Shown here in pieces: positions 15,860 through 23,595 of a stretch of DNA of 64,000 nucleotides. This DNA is from Thermohalobaculum sp039180675 (GTDB taxonomy: Bacteria; Pseudomonadota; Alphaproteobacteria; Rhodobacterales; Rhodobacteraceae): contig JBCDDC010000008.1 of the NCBI GenBank assembly GCA_039180675.1, positions 62,001 through 126,000 of the forward strand, in the 5' to 3' direction. Every line of letters begins with the position of its first letter. Position 1 is the stretch's first letter. The notes beneath the pieces are model-generated. The model searched no databases, had not been told where the DNA came from, and worked only from the letters and a program-made list of their open reading frames with translations. The translations under genes and the position numbers were made by a program.

Positions 15860-17349
15860 TGCTGAAACCCCGCGGCCCGTTTCACACACCGATCCTGCCG
15901 CCTGCCGTCATCGGCTGGCCGGAAGTCGCATTCCACGGGGACCGCTGTCTCTGGAGCAAGGCGGAGGCATCGGACGCCCTGCGCACCCTGCGCGCCGCGC
16001 GGCTCTACTGGCCAGTGCCGCGCCATGATGCTGGGCAGGCGACAACGGCCCGCATCACCGGCCCCGTCAATCGGCTCGTGCTCGACACCGGCGCACCGCT
16101 CGCCAGCATCGACCCGTCCGCGTTGCAGGAGATCAGGGCGCCTGAAGGCCATCCGGCAGCGGCATGGGGTCTCCTCGCCGGCCTCTCCGGCGATGACGCG
16201 CGGGCGACGACCCTCCTCCAGCACAGCCGCTGGCGCTGCCCCTGGCGCGGGGGAGAGACCGACCTTGCCTCTGGCCTCGACGCGCTCCTCTTCCTGCATG
16301 CCGCCGCCTCGGAATGCCGCCGCCCGCACGCTACCCGCGGCTTCTCTAGGTGGAAGTGCCGCGCGATCACCCCCTTCCTCACCGGCCCGCACGGCCCACC
16401 TCGGCATCTGAAAACCGGCGATCCGCTGCCCGCGGGTACGATCGAGATCGGCTGGGGTACGCGCCCCGGCGCCACCGGTTGGACGGCGGAGGACGGCTTT
16501 CTGCGCTCCGTCGGCCTCGGCGTGCGCAACGCGCTGCCCGCCTCGCTCGTCATCGCCCGCGGGCCGCTCCACTATGACGCCACAGGTCCCAACGCGCTCG
16601 ACCGCCTCCTCGCCGATCGCCCGGTGCCACTGCACCTGATCGCGCGGGCACGCGCCTTGCGCAAAAGCCTCCTCGCAGGTGCACTGACCAAGTACAACCA
16701 AAGCTCCACCGCGCCCCCGCCCCGCCCGGTGAGCGGGCGCCCGGCCATCCTCGTCCCGGGACAGGTTGAGGGCGATGCCTCGCTCCTGCGCGGCAGCCCG
16801 GCGATCCGGACCAACCGCGCCCTACTCGAGGCTGCCCGCGCACGCTTCCCAGGCGCCTTCCTCCTCTACAAACCGCACCCGGATGTCGAAACCGGCCTGC
16901 GCCCTGGTCGCATCCCGGAGAGCGATCTGGCGGTTCTGGCCGACCGTGTCACCCGAGACCCTTCGCCCCTGCCCGCGATCGCATGGTGCGACAGGGTCGC
17001 GACGATGACCTCGCAATTGGGATTCGAGGCGCTGATCCGCGCCAAACCAGTCACCACCTTCGGCCGCCCGTTCTATGCCGGATGGGGCCTGACGGACGAT
17101 CTCGACCCGCCCGATCGCTCCCAACGCCTCACCTTGGACGAGCTGGTCGCCGCCAGTCTGATCGTCTACCCGCGCTACATCGACCCGATCAGCCGTCTGC
17201 CGGCCCCGGTGGAGATCGCGATCGACGGGCTCGAGACCTTGCGTACCCGTCAGGGACGCCCTCTCTCCAGGCTAGTGCGTCTCGCCGGTCATGCCCGCTC
17301 CGAGATCCTAAATGCACCGGAGGCTCCGAAATGGCGCCCAAGCAGATGA
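15859..17349 (+). CDS. KpsC-like capsule Kdo transferase, single module
   Basis: KpsC makes the poly-Kdo linker joining group 2 capsules to their lipid anchor and normally has two Kdo-transferase modules in about 670 residues. This 496-residue protein has one clear module (about 155-480), opening with RGFSRWKCRAITPFL and containing TAEDGFLRSVGLG, LHYDATGPNALD, FLLYKPHPDVETG, CDRVATMTSQLGFEALIR and TFGRPFYAGWGLTDD. About 150 N-terminal residues look like the shrunken end of a first module, without the catalytic motifs. It lies between kpsE and two glycosyltransferase genes and overlaps the next gene by 19 bases. One module suggests a shorter linker, or help from a KpsS encoded elsewhere. Confidence 0.82.
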   Translation: MLKPRGPFHTPILPPAVIGWPEVAFHGDRCLWSKAEASDALRTLRAARLYWPVPRHDAGQATTARITGPVNRLVLDTGAPLASIDPSALQEIRAPEGHPAAAWGLLAGLSGDDARATTLLQHSRWRCPWRGGETDLASGLDALLFLHAAASECRRPHATRGFSRWKCRAITPFLTGPHGPPRHLKTGDPLPAGTIEIGWGTRPGATGWTAEDGFLRSVGLGVRNALPASLVIARGPLHYDATGPNALDRLLADRPVPLHLIARARALRKSLLAGALTKYNQSSTAPPPRPVSGRPAILVPGQVEGDASLLRGSPAIRTNRALLEAARARFPGAFLLYKPHPDVETGLRPGRIPESDLAVLADRVTRDPSPLPAIAWCDRVATMTSQLGFEALIRAKPVTTFGRPFYAGWGLTDDLDPPDRSQRLTLDELVAASLIVYPRYIDPISRLPAPVEIAIDGLETLRTRQGRPLSRLVRLAGHARSEILNAPEAPKWRPSR

Positions 17350-18587
17350 TCAGCGGTCCGGTTCTCCTGATCTCGGTCGATGCCTTCCCAAAGATGGGTG
17401 GGATCTCGACGATGACCCATCATCTCGCCAACGCCTTCGCGGAGCTTCCGGGCGGCGCGATCCTGCTCGCGCCCGCGGGCTGCCACGTCCCCGCAGCCTT
17501 CACCCGCCGCTATGCGCTGGCCGAGGATTTCGAGTCGGATCTCGAGGCCCGAGACGGTACGGCTGGCCTCGCCGAGGATGCCCGGATCGAGGCCCTGATC
17601 CGCACGATCATCACCGAGGAACGGCCGCGCCGCATCCTCCTGATCCACGCCTTCCATTATGGCCCCGGCGCCGTCGCGGCGGCTCGCGCGCACGCCATCC
17701 CGGTCTCGGTCTTCATTCACGGCACCGAATTCACCAGCCAGACCCTGAGGCCCGCCGATGCACTCCGCACCCGGCGCGATCCAGCCAGCCGCGGCTTCCG
17801 GCTTCTCTCGACGCTGGCCGCAGCCGATGAGATCCTGACCAACAGCCGCCACACGGCCAATCTGGTCGCGGCCCATGCATCCGGCCGCCCGCCGCATGTG
17901 GCTGGCGTCGGGCTGCCCCTCGCAACACTTCGGGCGGAGCAGCGCAATTCCCCGGTCTTCGACCGCGGCCAGCGCCTTGCTCGCCGCCGCGCACTCGGCC
18001 TATCGGACGGCCCGCTGCTTGGCTATATCGGCCGTCTGACCCCCAACAAGCGCATCGACCGCATGCTGGAGATCGCGGCGCATATACCCTCGGCCACCTG
18101 CCTGATCGGCGGCACGGGTCCGGCCGAGCAGAGCCTCCGTGCCCACGCGAAATCCCTCGGTCTCTCCGGCAGGATCCATTTCACCGGCGCGCTCTCAGAA
18201 GATGCTAAATGGCGCGCCCTGCGGGCCATGGATTTCAGCTTCCTTCTGTCCGAACACGACACCCAGACCGGCGCCTACGAAGGGTTCGGGATTGCCATGC
18301 TGGAAGCCGCCGCAGCGGGCGCTGTCCCTGTCTCCACCGGCGTCGACGGCATGGCCGATTTCGCAGGAGCGCCATGGCATGGCGCGCTTCGCCTCGCCGC
18401 CGATCCCTGGCAGCCAGAACACCATGCGAAGACCCTGCGTGCCCTCCATGCCGAGGAGGCGGGGATGGACGCGCTTGTCCGTCGCGGCCGCCACGCCATC
18501 GCCAACGCCTTCACGTGGGAGCGGATCGCCCGCACTCTCGACTACCGCTGGCACGGCCAGCCCATGGAGCTTGCTCGTGCGGGATAG
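17331..18587 (+). CDS. Glycosyltransferase family 4 protein
   Basis: This 418-residue protein has a GT-B fold. The N-terminal half includes FPKMGGISTMTHHLANAF and VFIHGTEFTSQTL. The C-terminal half has the nucleotide-sugar region GYIGRLTPNKRIDRMLEIAA, IGGTGPAEQSL and the EX7E-type motif EGFGIAMLEAAAAGAVPV. ATG 17331 was chosen because GGAGG precedes it by six bases. Longer readings of the frame run back into the KpsC-like gene. It overlaps both neighbours, so it is fully embedded in the capsule operon and probably adds a sugar of the capsule repeat. The sugar cannot be predicted. Confidence 0.88.
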   Translation: MAPKQMISGPVLLISVDAFPKMGGISTMTHHLANAFAELPGGAILLAPAGCHVPAAFTRRYALAEDFESDLEARDGTAGLAEDARIEALIRTIITEERPRRILLIHAFHYGPGAVAAARAHAIPVSVFIHGTEFTSQTLRPADALRTRRDPASRGFRLLSTLAAADEILTNSRHTANLVAAHASGRPPHVAGVGLPLATLRAEQRNSPVFDRGQRLARRRALGLSDGPLLGYIGRLTPNKRIDRMLEIAAHIPSATCLIGGTGPAEQSLRAHAKSLGLSGRIHFTGALSEDAKWRALRAMDFSFLLSEHDTQTGAYEGFGIAMLEAAAAGAVPVSTGVDGMADFAGAPWHGALRLAADPWQPEHHAKTLRALHAEEAGMDALVRRGRHAIANAFTWERIARTLDYRWHGQPMELARAG

Positions 18588-20034
18588 GCTTGCCGCCCTC
18601 CTCGCGATCGCCCGCAACCGCGATCTTCTGGTGCTCAGCGACCGCTATCCACCGGACGCGATCGGCGGGGCCGAGATCAGCCTGCATCTCTGCCTCAGCC
18701 GGGCCGAGCTGCGCCACCGGACGCTTGTCGCTGTCTTCTCCGACAACGTGCAAGCGCCGGAGATCTACTGGCAGGACGGAGTGCCAGTCCTCCGCCTGCC
18801 CGACGCTGATCCATGGCCAATCCACGCGAGCCCGAGCGGCCGCCACAGACGCGTCGCGCGGGCGGGTCGGATAGCGCGCGCGGCCTATGAGGCCATCTCA
18901 GGCGCCCGATTCCTGCTAACCGGCGGCCCGCCCGTCCAGATCGCCGACCGCGCCGGCGCCATCCTCTTCGAGCTGACCAACCGGCCCAGAGGCGGGATCG
19001 CCAGCGATTTCTCCCTCGGCCGCGATTGGGCCCGCCGCCGCGCGATCCGGGCACTCGCCCGCGAAATGCGCCCGGCGACCGTGCTCCTCGACAATTACCG
19101 CAGCATCCTGCTTGCCCCCGACCTGCGCCAGAGCCTTCCCGGCAGCGACCTGATCGCCGTCGTCCGCGACAACCGCTTCACCTGCGCCCGGCACGACCAG
19201 TCGCAGAGCATTGGCGGCACCCTCTGCACCGCCTGCCGCTTCGCCTGCGCCGCCGAGGACGCGACATTCCTGCCAAAGCTGCACAAACGCCACCTGCACC
19301 TGACTGCGGCGCGACGCCAACACGCGCTTGCCACCGTTGATCGCGCGGTCGTCACCAGCGCGTTTCTCCACACCGGCATCGCCGCCCTCAACCTCGGCAT
19401 CCAAATCGAGCGCATCCCAAATCCCGGTGGCAGTCTCGAGGAAGTCGCGGGCCACATCCGCGGCGTCGCCGAATGGCCGGGCCAGAACCTGCTGATCGTC
19501 GGCATGTTGAATGAGAACAAGGGCCAGCTCCGCTTTCTGGAACAGGCGGCGGACTGGCTCCGGGTCGACCCCGCACGCCGGGTCCACCTCGCCGGACGCG
19601 GCGAGCGGATCGCCCGTCAGATCACCAAGTTTGCCGAGGCGCAGGGGCTCACGGACCAGATCCTCCTGCACGGTTATCTGCAACGCCGCGCCCTATTCCG
19701 CCTCGCCCGGCGTTGCCAGGTCGTGGTCGCCCCCACAGTCTGGCCCGAACCCTTCGGCCGTGTCCCGCTTGAGGCCGGTCTCGCTCGCCGCCCCATCGTC
19801 GCCTTCGCCCGCGGCGGGCTCTGCGAGACGATCCGCGATGGGGTCACGGGCTACCTCATCGCCCCGGATGACTACCCCGCCATGCTCACGCAAATCGAGA
19901 CGCTGCTCGCCGACCCCGCGCTCTGCCGCCGGATCGGCGCCGCTGCACACAGCCATATCAGCGAACGTTACGGTCTCGACAGCATCATCAGCGCCCTGAC
20001 GACCACGCTGCAACCTCGGCCTGCGCCAGCCTAA
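18577..20034 (+). CDS. Glycosyltransferase family 4 protein with cysteine cluster
   Basis: A 485-residue GT-B glycosyltransferase, the last gene of the capsule operon. Motifs include LSDRYPPDAIGGAEISLHL at the N-terminus, LLIVGMLNENKGQLRFLEQA, LHGYLQRRALF and the donor-binding VWPEPFGRVPLEAGLARRPI. A cysteine cluster follows DNRFT (about residues 202-226: C-x17-C-x2-C-x3-C). Similar clusters occur in some GT4 enzymes and may bind a metal or be structural. GTG 18577 fits best: GGAG lies eight bases upstream, and it overlaps the previous stop by eleven bases. Much longer readings of this frame are artefacts over the preceding gene. Confidence 0.85.
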   Translation: MRDRLAALLAIARNRDLLVLSDRYPPDAIGGAEISLHLCLSRAELRHRTLVAVFSDNVQAPEIYWQDGVPVLRLPDADPWPIHASPSGRHRRVARAGRIARAAYEAISGARFLLTGGPPVQIADRAGAILFELTNRPRGGIASDFSLGRDWARRRAIRALAREMRPATVLLDNYRSILLAPDLRQSLPGSDLIAVVRDNRFTCARHDQSQSIGGTLCTACRFACAAEDATFLPKLHKRHLHLTAARRQHALATVDRAVVTSAFLHTGIAALNLGIQIERIPNPGGSLEEVAGHIRGVAEWPGQNLLIVGMLNENKGQLRFLEQAADWLRVDPARRVHLAGRGERIARQITKFAEAQGLTDQILLHGYLQRRALFRLARRCQVVVAPTVWPEPFGRVPLEAGLARRPIVAFARGGLCETIRDGVTGYLIAPDDYPAMLTQIETLLADPALCRRIGAAAHSHISERYGLDSIISALTTTLQPRPAPA

Positions 20035-20097
20035 CGCTCAGGGCTGGCCAGTCCCGGGCTTTGACTGTAACACTCCCGCCGAAAAGCGAGAGACAAG

Positions 20098-20538
20098 ATG
20101 ACCGTCGTCCACATCCTCAACGGCCCCAACCTCAACCTGCTCGGCACGCGGGAGCCGGAACTCTATGGCGCCGACACCCTCGCCGATATCGAGGCGGCCT
20201 GCCGCGCGCGCGCAGGCCAGCTCGGACAGCAGCTCACCTTCCGCCAGTCCAACGACGAAGGCGCGCTCGTGAGCTGGGTTCAGGAGGCGCGCGACCAGGC
20301 CGACGCGCTCATCCTGAACGCCGCCGCCTACACGCACACCTCCGTTGCGATCCTCGATGCGCTAAAGATGTTCGACGGGCTCAAGATCGAACTGCACCTG
20401 ACCAACCCGCACCGGCGCGAGGCGTTCCGGCACACTTCCTACGTCTCGCTCGCCGCCGATGGGGTTATCGCGGGCTTTGGTGCTACGGGCTATGTGCTCG
20501 CGCTCGAGGCGGTCGCGGCAAAGCTCGGCACCGAATGA
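20098..20538 (+). CDS. aroQ: Type II 3-dehydroquinate dehydratase (AroQ)
   Basis: AroQ converts 3-dehydroquinate to 3-dehydroshikimate in the shikimate pathway for aromatic amino acids. The 146-residue product has the type II signature LNGPNLNLLGTREPELYG with catalytic Tyr23, the NAAAYTHTSVAI motif and the active-site His/Arg stretch LTNPHRREAFRHTSY. Length is normal for the dodecameric type II enzyme. Its stop overlaps the dipeptidase start by four bases. The 63 bases before it contain no visible promoter of note. Confidence 0.96.
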   Translation: MTVVHILNGPNLNLLGTREPELYGADTLADIEAACRARAGQLGQQLTFRQSNDEGALVSWVQEARDQADALILNAAAYTHTSVAILDALKMFDGLKIELHLTNPHRREAFRHTSYVSLAADGVIAGFGATGYVLALEAVAAKLGTE

Positions 20539-21593
20539 CGCCGCCGGTCCCGGTCTTTGACGGCCATAACGACACACTCCTCAAGCTCGAGCTTGCCGCC
20601 CGCGCCGGGTCCCCTCTCGACTTCTACACCGACAATGGCAGCGATCTCGATATCGACCTGCCCCGCGCCCGCGCCTCAGGTTTCGCGGGCGGTTTCTTTG
20701 CCATGTTCTCGCCCCGCACCGACAAGAAACCCGGCGAAGATTTCGACCCGGGCGATCCCGCGAACTTCGAACCCGTCCCACAGGCCCGCGCGCTGGAGAT
20801 CACGCTGGCGATGTTTGCCCGCATGCGCCGCCTCGCCCGCGACCTGCCCGACGATCTTGCGATCTGCAGCGATGTAGCGGAGATCCGCACCACCATGGAG
20901 ACCGGCCAGATCGCGCTCCTCCCCCATATCGAGGGGGCCGAATGCATCGACCCCGGCCTCGACACGCTAGAAGTCCTGCACGCCGCAGGCCTCCGCTCCC
21001 TCGGCCTCGTCTGGTCGCGGCCCAACATCTTCGGCCACGGTGCCCCGATGGACGCGCAGCCAGAGCTCGACCCCGGCGAGGGGCTTACCGATGCCGGCCG
21101 CGCGCTGGTCCGCGCCTGCAATCGGCTCGGCATCATGATCGACCTCTCGCATCTTACCGAGCGCGGCTTCTGGGACGTGGCCGAAGTCACCGACAAACCC
21201 CTCGTCGCCACCCACTCCAACGTCCACGCGATCTGCCCGAGCGCGCGTAATCTGACCGATGACCAGCTCCGTGCCGTGGCGGCGTCGGGCGGCGTGGTCG
21301 GCCTCAACTTCAACTGCTCGTTCCTGCGCCCGGACTGTGCCGATGACACCGATGTGCCGATGACCCTTCTCCTGCGCCATCTCGACCATATGCTGGAGAT
21401 TGTTGGCGAGAACGGCGTTGCCCTCGGTTCGGACTATGACGGCTGCCTCCTGCCTGCTGAGATCGCCAACGTCACGGGCCTGCCCCGCCTCACCGCGGCC
21501 ATGCGCCAGGCAAATTACGGCGACGACCTGATCAACAAAATCTGCAGCGAAAACTGGCTCGACCTTCTTGGGCGGGCCGGTGTGGGTGGTTAA
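20535..21593 (+). CDS. Membrane dipeptidase-type peptidase (family M19)
   Basis: This 352-residue zinc enzyme belongs to the renal-dipeptidase family (M19), which cleaves dipeptides including those with D-residues. Metal-binding motifs are visible: FDGHND at the N-terminus, Glu in LLPHIEGAE, His in LVATHSNVHAICPSARN and Asp in LGSDYDG. No signal peptide is present, so a cytoplasmic location is likely, as for most bacterial homologues. ATG 20535 overlaps the aroQ stop (ATGA). The physiological substrate is unknown. Confidence 0.92.
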   Translation: MTPPVPVFDGHNDTLLKLELAARAGSPLDFYTDNGSDLDIDLPRARASGFAGGFFAMFSPRTDKKPGEDFDPGDPANFEPVPQARALEITLAMFARMRRLARDLPDDLAICSDVAEIRTTMETGQIALLPHIEGAECIDPGLDTLEVLHAAGLRSLGLVWSRPNIFGHGAPMDAQPELDPGEGLTDAGRALVRACNRLGIMIDLSHLTERGFWDVAEVTDKPLVATHSNVHAICPSARNLTDDQLRAVAASGGVVGLNFNCSFLRPDCADDTDVPMTLLLRHLDHMLEIVGENGVALGSDYDGCLLPAEIANVTGLPRLTAAMRQANYGDDLINKICSENWLDLLGRAGVGG

Positions 21594-21764
21594 GCCGACC
21601 GCCACATCAGTGGAGGTTAGAACGCTTCGGTTCATCGTTATGAGAATGCAGAAAGGGGTCTGACATCGCCGTTCAGAGATCTCAAAAATGCGATTTGCGC
21701 AGCAGCACCAAATTCGCACAATTACTGTTACTCGCCCCAGCATCCCAAAGTAAGGGAGACCCAG

Positions 21765-22319
21765 ATGGCACTTGACCCTGGCGCGATGCACGCGCGCATC
21801 ATCGAGAATCTGCCAGAGAAAGCTGGGCATCCTCTGTCACACTGGCTCAACGTTCTGGCGAAGGGGCCGTCTGACAAGAAGAGCCGCATGGCGCTCCTCA
21901 AGACCGAACATGGGCTGGGTCATCACACCGCCGTCGCCATCATCCGCGAGTTCGAAGATGACGTGCCATGGCGCGATGGCTCCAGTCTGGAACAGGCGCT
22001 CAGAGAAGCATTCTCGCCACCGGCTGCCGAGCTTTACGACGCGCTGAAAGCCCATGCGCTCGGTATCCCCGGCGTGAACATAGTCCCCTGCAAGACCTAT
22101 GTCGGCATCAAAGCGAAACGGCAATTCGCAGTGATCAAACCGTCTAGAACTGATGGCCTGCATCTTGGCCTTGCGTTGCCGCCCAAGAGTGCCAGCGAGT
22201 TGTCCGAAGCAAGGAATCTGGGCAGCGCACGGATCACCGCCCTGGCCAAGATGGCGCTGGGTTTCGGGCCACTCTCGGACCTGCTCGAACAGGCGGCCAG
22301 GGCCGATCTCAAGTCTTAG
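21765..22319 (+). CDS. DUF4287/DUF5655 domain protein
   Basis: The 184-residue product has an N-terminal DUF4287-like segment (about 1-73: WLNVLAKGPSDKKSRMALLK, EHGLGHHTAVAIIREF) followed by a DUF5655-like domain (about 85-180: VPCKTYVGIKAKRQFAVIKP and a C-terminal LGSARITALAKM). DUF5655 occurs on some nucleic-acid-handling proteins, but no function is established for this pair. GGGAG lies about six bases upstream of ATG 21765. The 171 bases before it hold nothing I can identify, and it is not clearly in an operon with either neighbour. Confidence 0.75.
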   Translation: MALDPGAMHARIIENLPEKAGHPLSHWLNVLAKGPSDKKSRMALLKTEHGLGHHTAVAIIREFEDDVPWRDGSSLEQALREAFSPPAAELYDALKAHALGIPGVNIVPCKTYVGIKAKRQFAVIKPSRTDGLHLGLALPPKSASELSEARNLGSARITALAKMALGFGPLSDLLEQAARADLKS

Positions 22320-22348
22320 GGAGAGAGCACCCTGCTATCTTCCTTTGC

Positions 22349-22462
22349 GCTGAGCGCGAGCTCAGCCTTCGGCGCGGGCCGAAAGCATCTGAGACTTCGA
22401 TAGGAAAATCATCTCAGAGATGTGCGAGAGACCTATCGATTGTCACCCCATCTCTGTCGCAC
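22349..22462. promoter_or_regulatory. Leader with several inverted repeats ahead of the TAXI-TRAP genes
   Basis: Four inverted repeats crowd into about 115 bases: GCTGAG/CTCAGC (22349-22354, 22361-22366), CATCTGAGA with TCTCAGAGATG (22386-22394, 22412-22422, two-base bulge), CGATAGG/CCTATCG (22398-22404, 22432-22438) and GTGCGAGAGA with TCTCTGTCGCAC (22422-22431, 22451-22462, two-base bulge). The last three overlap or cross, so they cannot all form together. No long T-run follows. Attenuation or an RNA switch is possible but unproven. Confidence 0.35.
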
Positions 22463-22505
22463 ACGCAAAGCTCGGTGAACGGGCGGGTCACAACAGGAGG
22501 ACATC

Positions 22506-23498
22506 GTGACGTTTCATTTCAACCGTAAGGTTCTGAAGGCCATCACTATTGCCAGCGCGCTTGGCATCGCTGCAGGGTCGGCCTCGGCGGAAGATCGCAC
22601 TGGCTGGCCAGATAGCTTCTCCGTTGGCACGGCAAGCCAAGGCGGCACCTATTTCGTCTATGGCGCGGGTTGGGCCAATCTGGTCTCCGAGACACTCGGC
22701 ATCCCCGGCGGCACCGAGGTGACCGGCGGCCCGGTTCAGAATGCCGCCCTCGTGCAGGCCGGCGAATTAGACATGGCAATGGTCACCATGGGCCCGGCCT
22801 TCGATGCAATCGAGGGAAAGAGCGCGCTCGCTCCCGGGCTGAAGCACGACAAGATCCGCGCAATCTTCCCCATGTACAAGACCGGCTTCCACGCCGTCGC
22901 GCTCTCAAGCTCAGGGATCACAAGCTTCGCCGATATTCCGGATGGCGCCGTGGTTGGTGTCGGTCCGGCTGGCGGCACGCCCGGGACATACTGGCCGCGG
23001 ATCCTGAAGGGCATGGGAAAGAACGTCGAATTTCGTAATGGCGGTGCGGCTGATCTGGCCGGTCAGCTTCAGGACGGCCTGATTGACGTTTACACTTGGG
23101 CCGGCGGCCTGCCCTACCCGGCCTTCAGCCAGCTCGACGCGCAGACCGATGTGACCTATTTCGGCTTCACGCCCGATGAGCAAAAGGCGGTCGTCGATAC
23201 ACAACCAGTCTCCAAATTCACGATCCCTAAAGGCATCTATCCGTCTTTGAACGAAGACCAGCTGAGCGTATCCATGTGGAATTTCGCGATTGCCCATGCG
23301 GATCTACCGGAGAGCTTTGTCTACAAGGTCGTCGATACGATCATGAGCAACAATCCGAAGATGCTCGAGATCCACAAGGCAGCGGTCGAAACCCTGCCGG
23401 AAAACTTCGACAAGAACACCTTCATCCCTTGGCATCCGGGTGCGGCACGCTGGTTCAAAGAGAACGGTTTCGACATCGCGCCGGAACTTGAAGGCTAA
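22506..23498 (+). CDS. TAXI-family TRAP transporter substrate-binding protein
   Basis: This is the periplasmic solute receptor of a TRAP transporter of the TAXI class. The 330-residue protein starts with GTG 22506 behind a strong AGGAGG, has a signal peptide (about 1-28, cleavage after SASA) and shows the family stretches SVGTASQGGTYFVYGAGWA and GPVQNAALVQAGELDMAMV. WAGGLPYPAF and IPWHPGAARWFKENG follow. The substrate is unknown; characterised TAXI systems include ones for dicarboxylates and glutamate-like compounds. The fused permease gene follows after a 97-base spacer that contains a strong hairpin. Confidence 0.92.
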   Translation: MTFHFNRKVLKAITIASALGIAAGSASAEDRTGWPDSFSVGTASQGGTYFVYGAGWANLVSETLGIPGGTEVTGGPVQNAALVQAGELDMAMVTMGPAFDAIEGKSALAPGLKHDKIRAIFPMYKTGFHAVALSSSGITSFADIPDGAVVGVGPAGGTPGTYWPRILKGMGKNVEFRNGGAADLAGQLQDGLIDVYTWAGGLPYPAFSQLDAQTDVTYFGFTPDEQKAVVDTQPVSKFTIPKGIYPSLNEDQLSVSMWNFAIAHADLPESFVYKVVDTIMSNNPKMLEIHKAAVETLPENFDKNTFIPWHPGAARWFKENGFDIAPELEG

Positions 23499-23533
23499 CG
23501 CTAGGTCAGTTCTCTTGGCATCCTGAGAAAGAT

Positions 23534-23558
23534 CCGCCCGGTCACGCAGGCCGGGCGG
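23534..23558 (+). terminator. Intercistronic hairpin between TRAP receptor and permease genes
   Basis: CCGCCCGG (23534-23541) and CCGGGCGG (23551-23558) form a perfect 8-bp GC stem with a nine-base loop, followed by CTATATCTA rather than a T-run. It probably blocks 3' decay or partly terminates transcription, so that the receptor is made in excess over the permease, as in many binding-protein operons. A full terminator seems unlikely because the permease gene has no other obvious promoter. Confidence 0.55.
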
Positions 23559-23595
23559 CTATATCTAGGATGACGTCAGTCAACCGGAGATCGCG

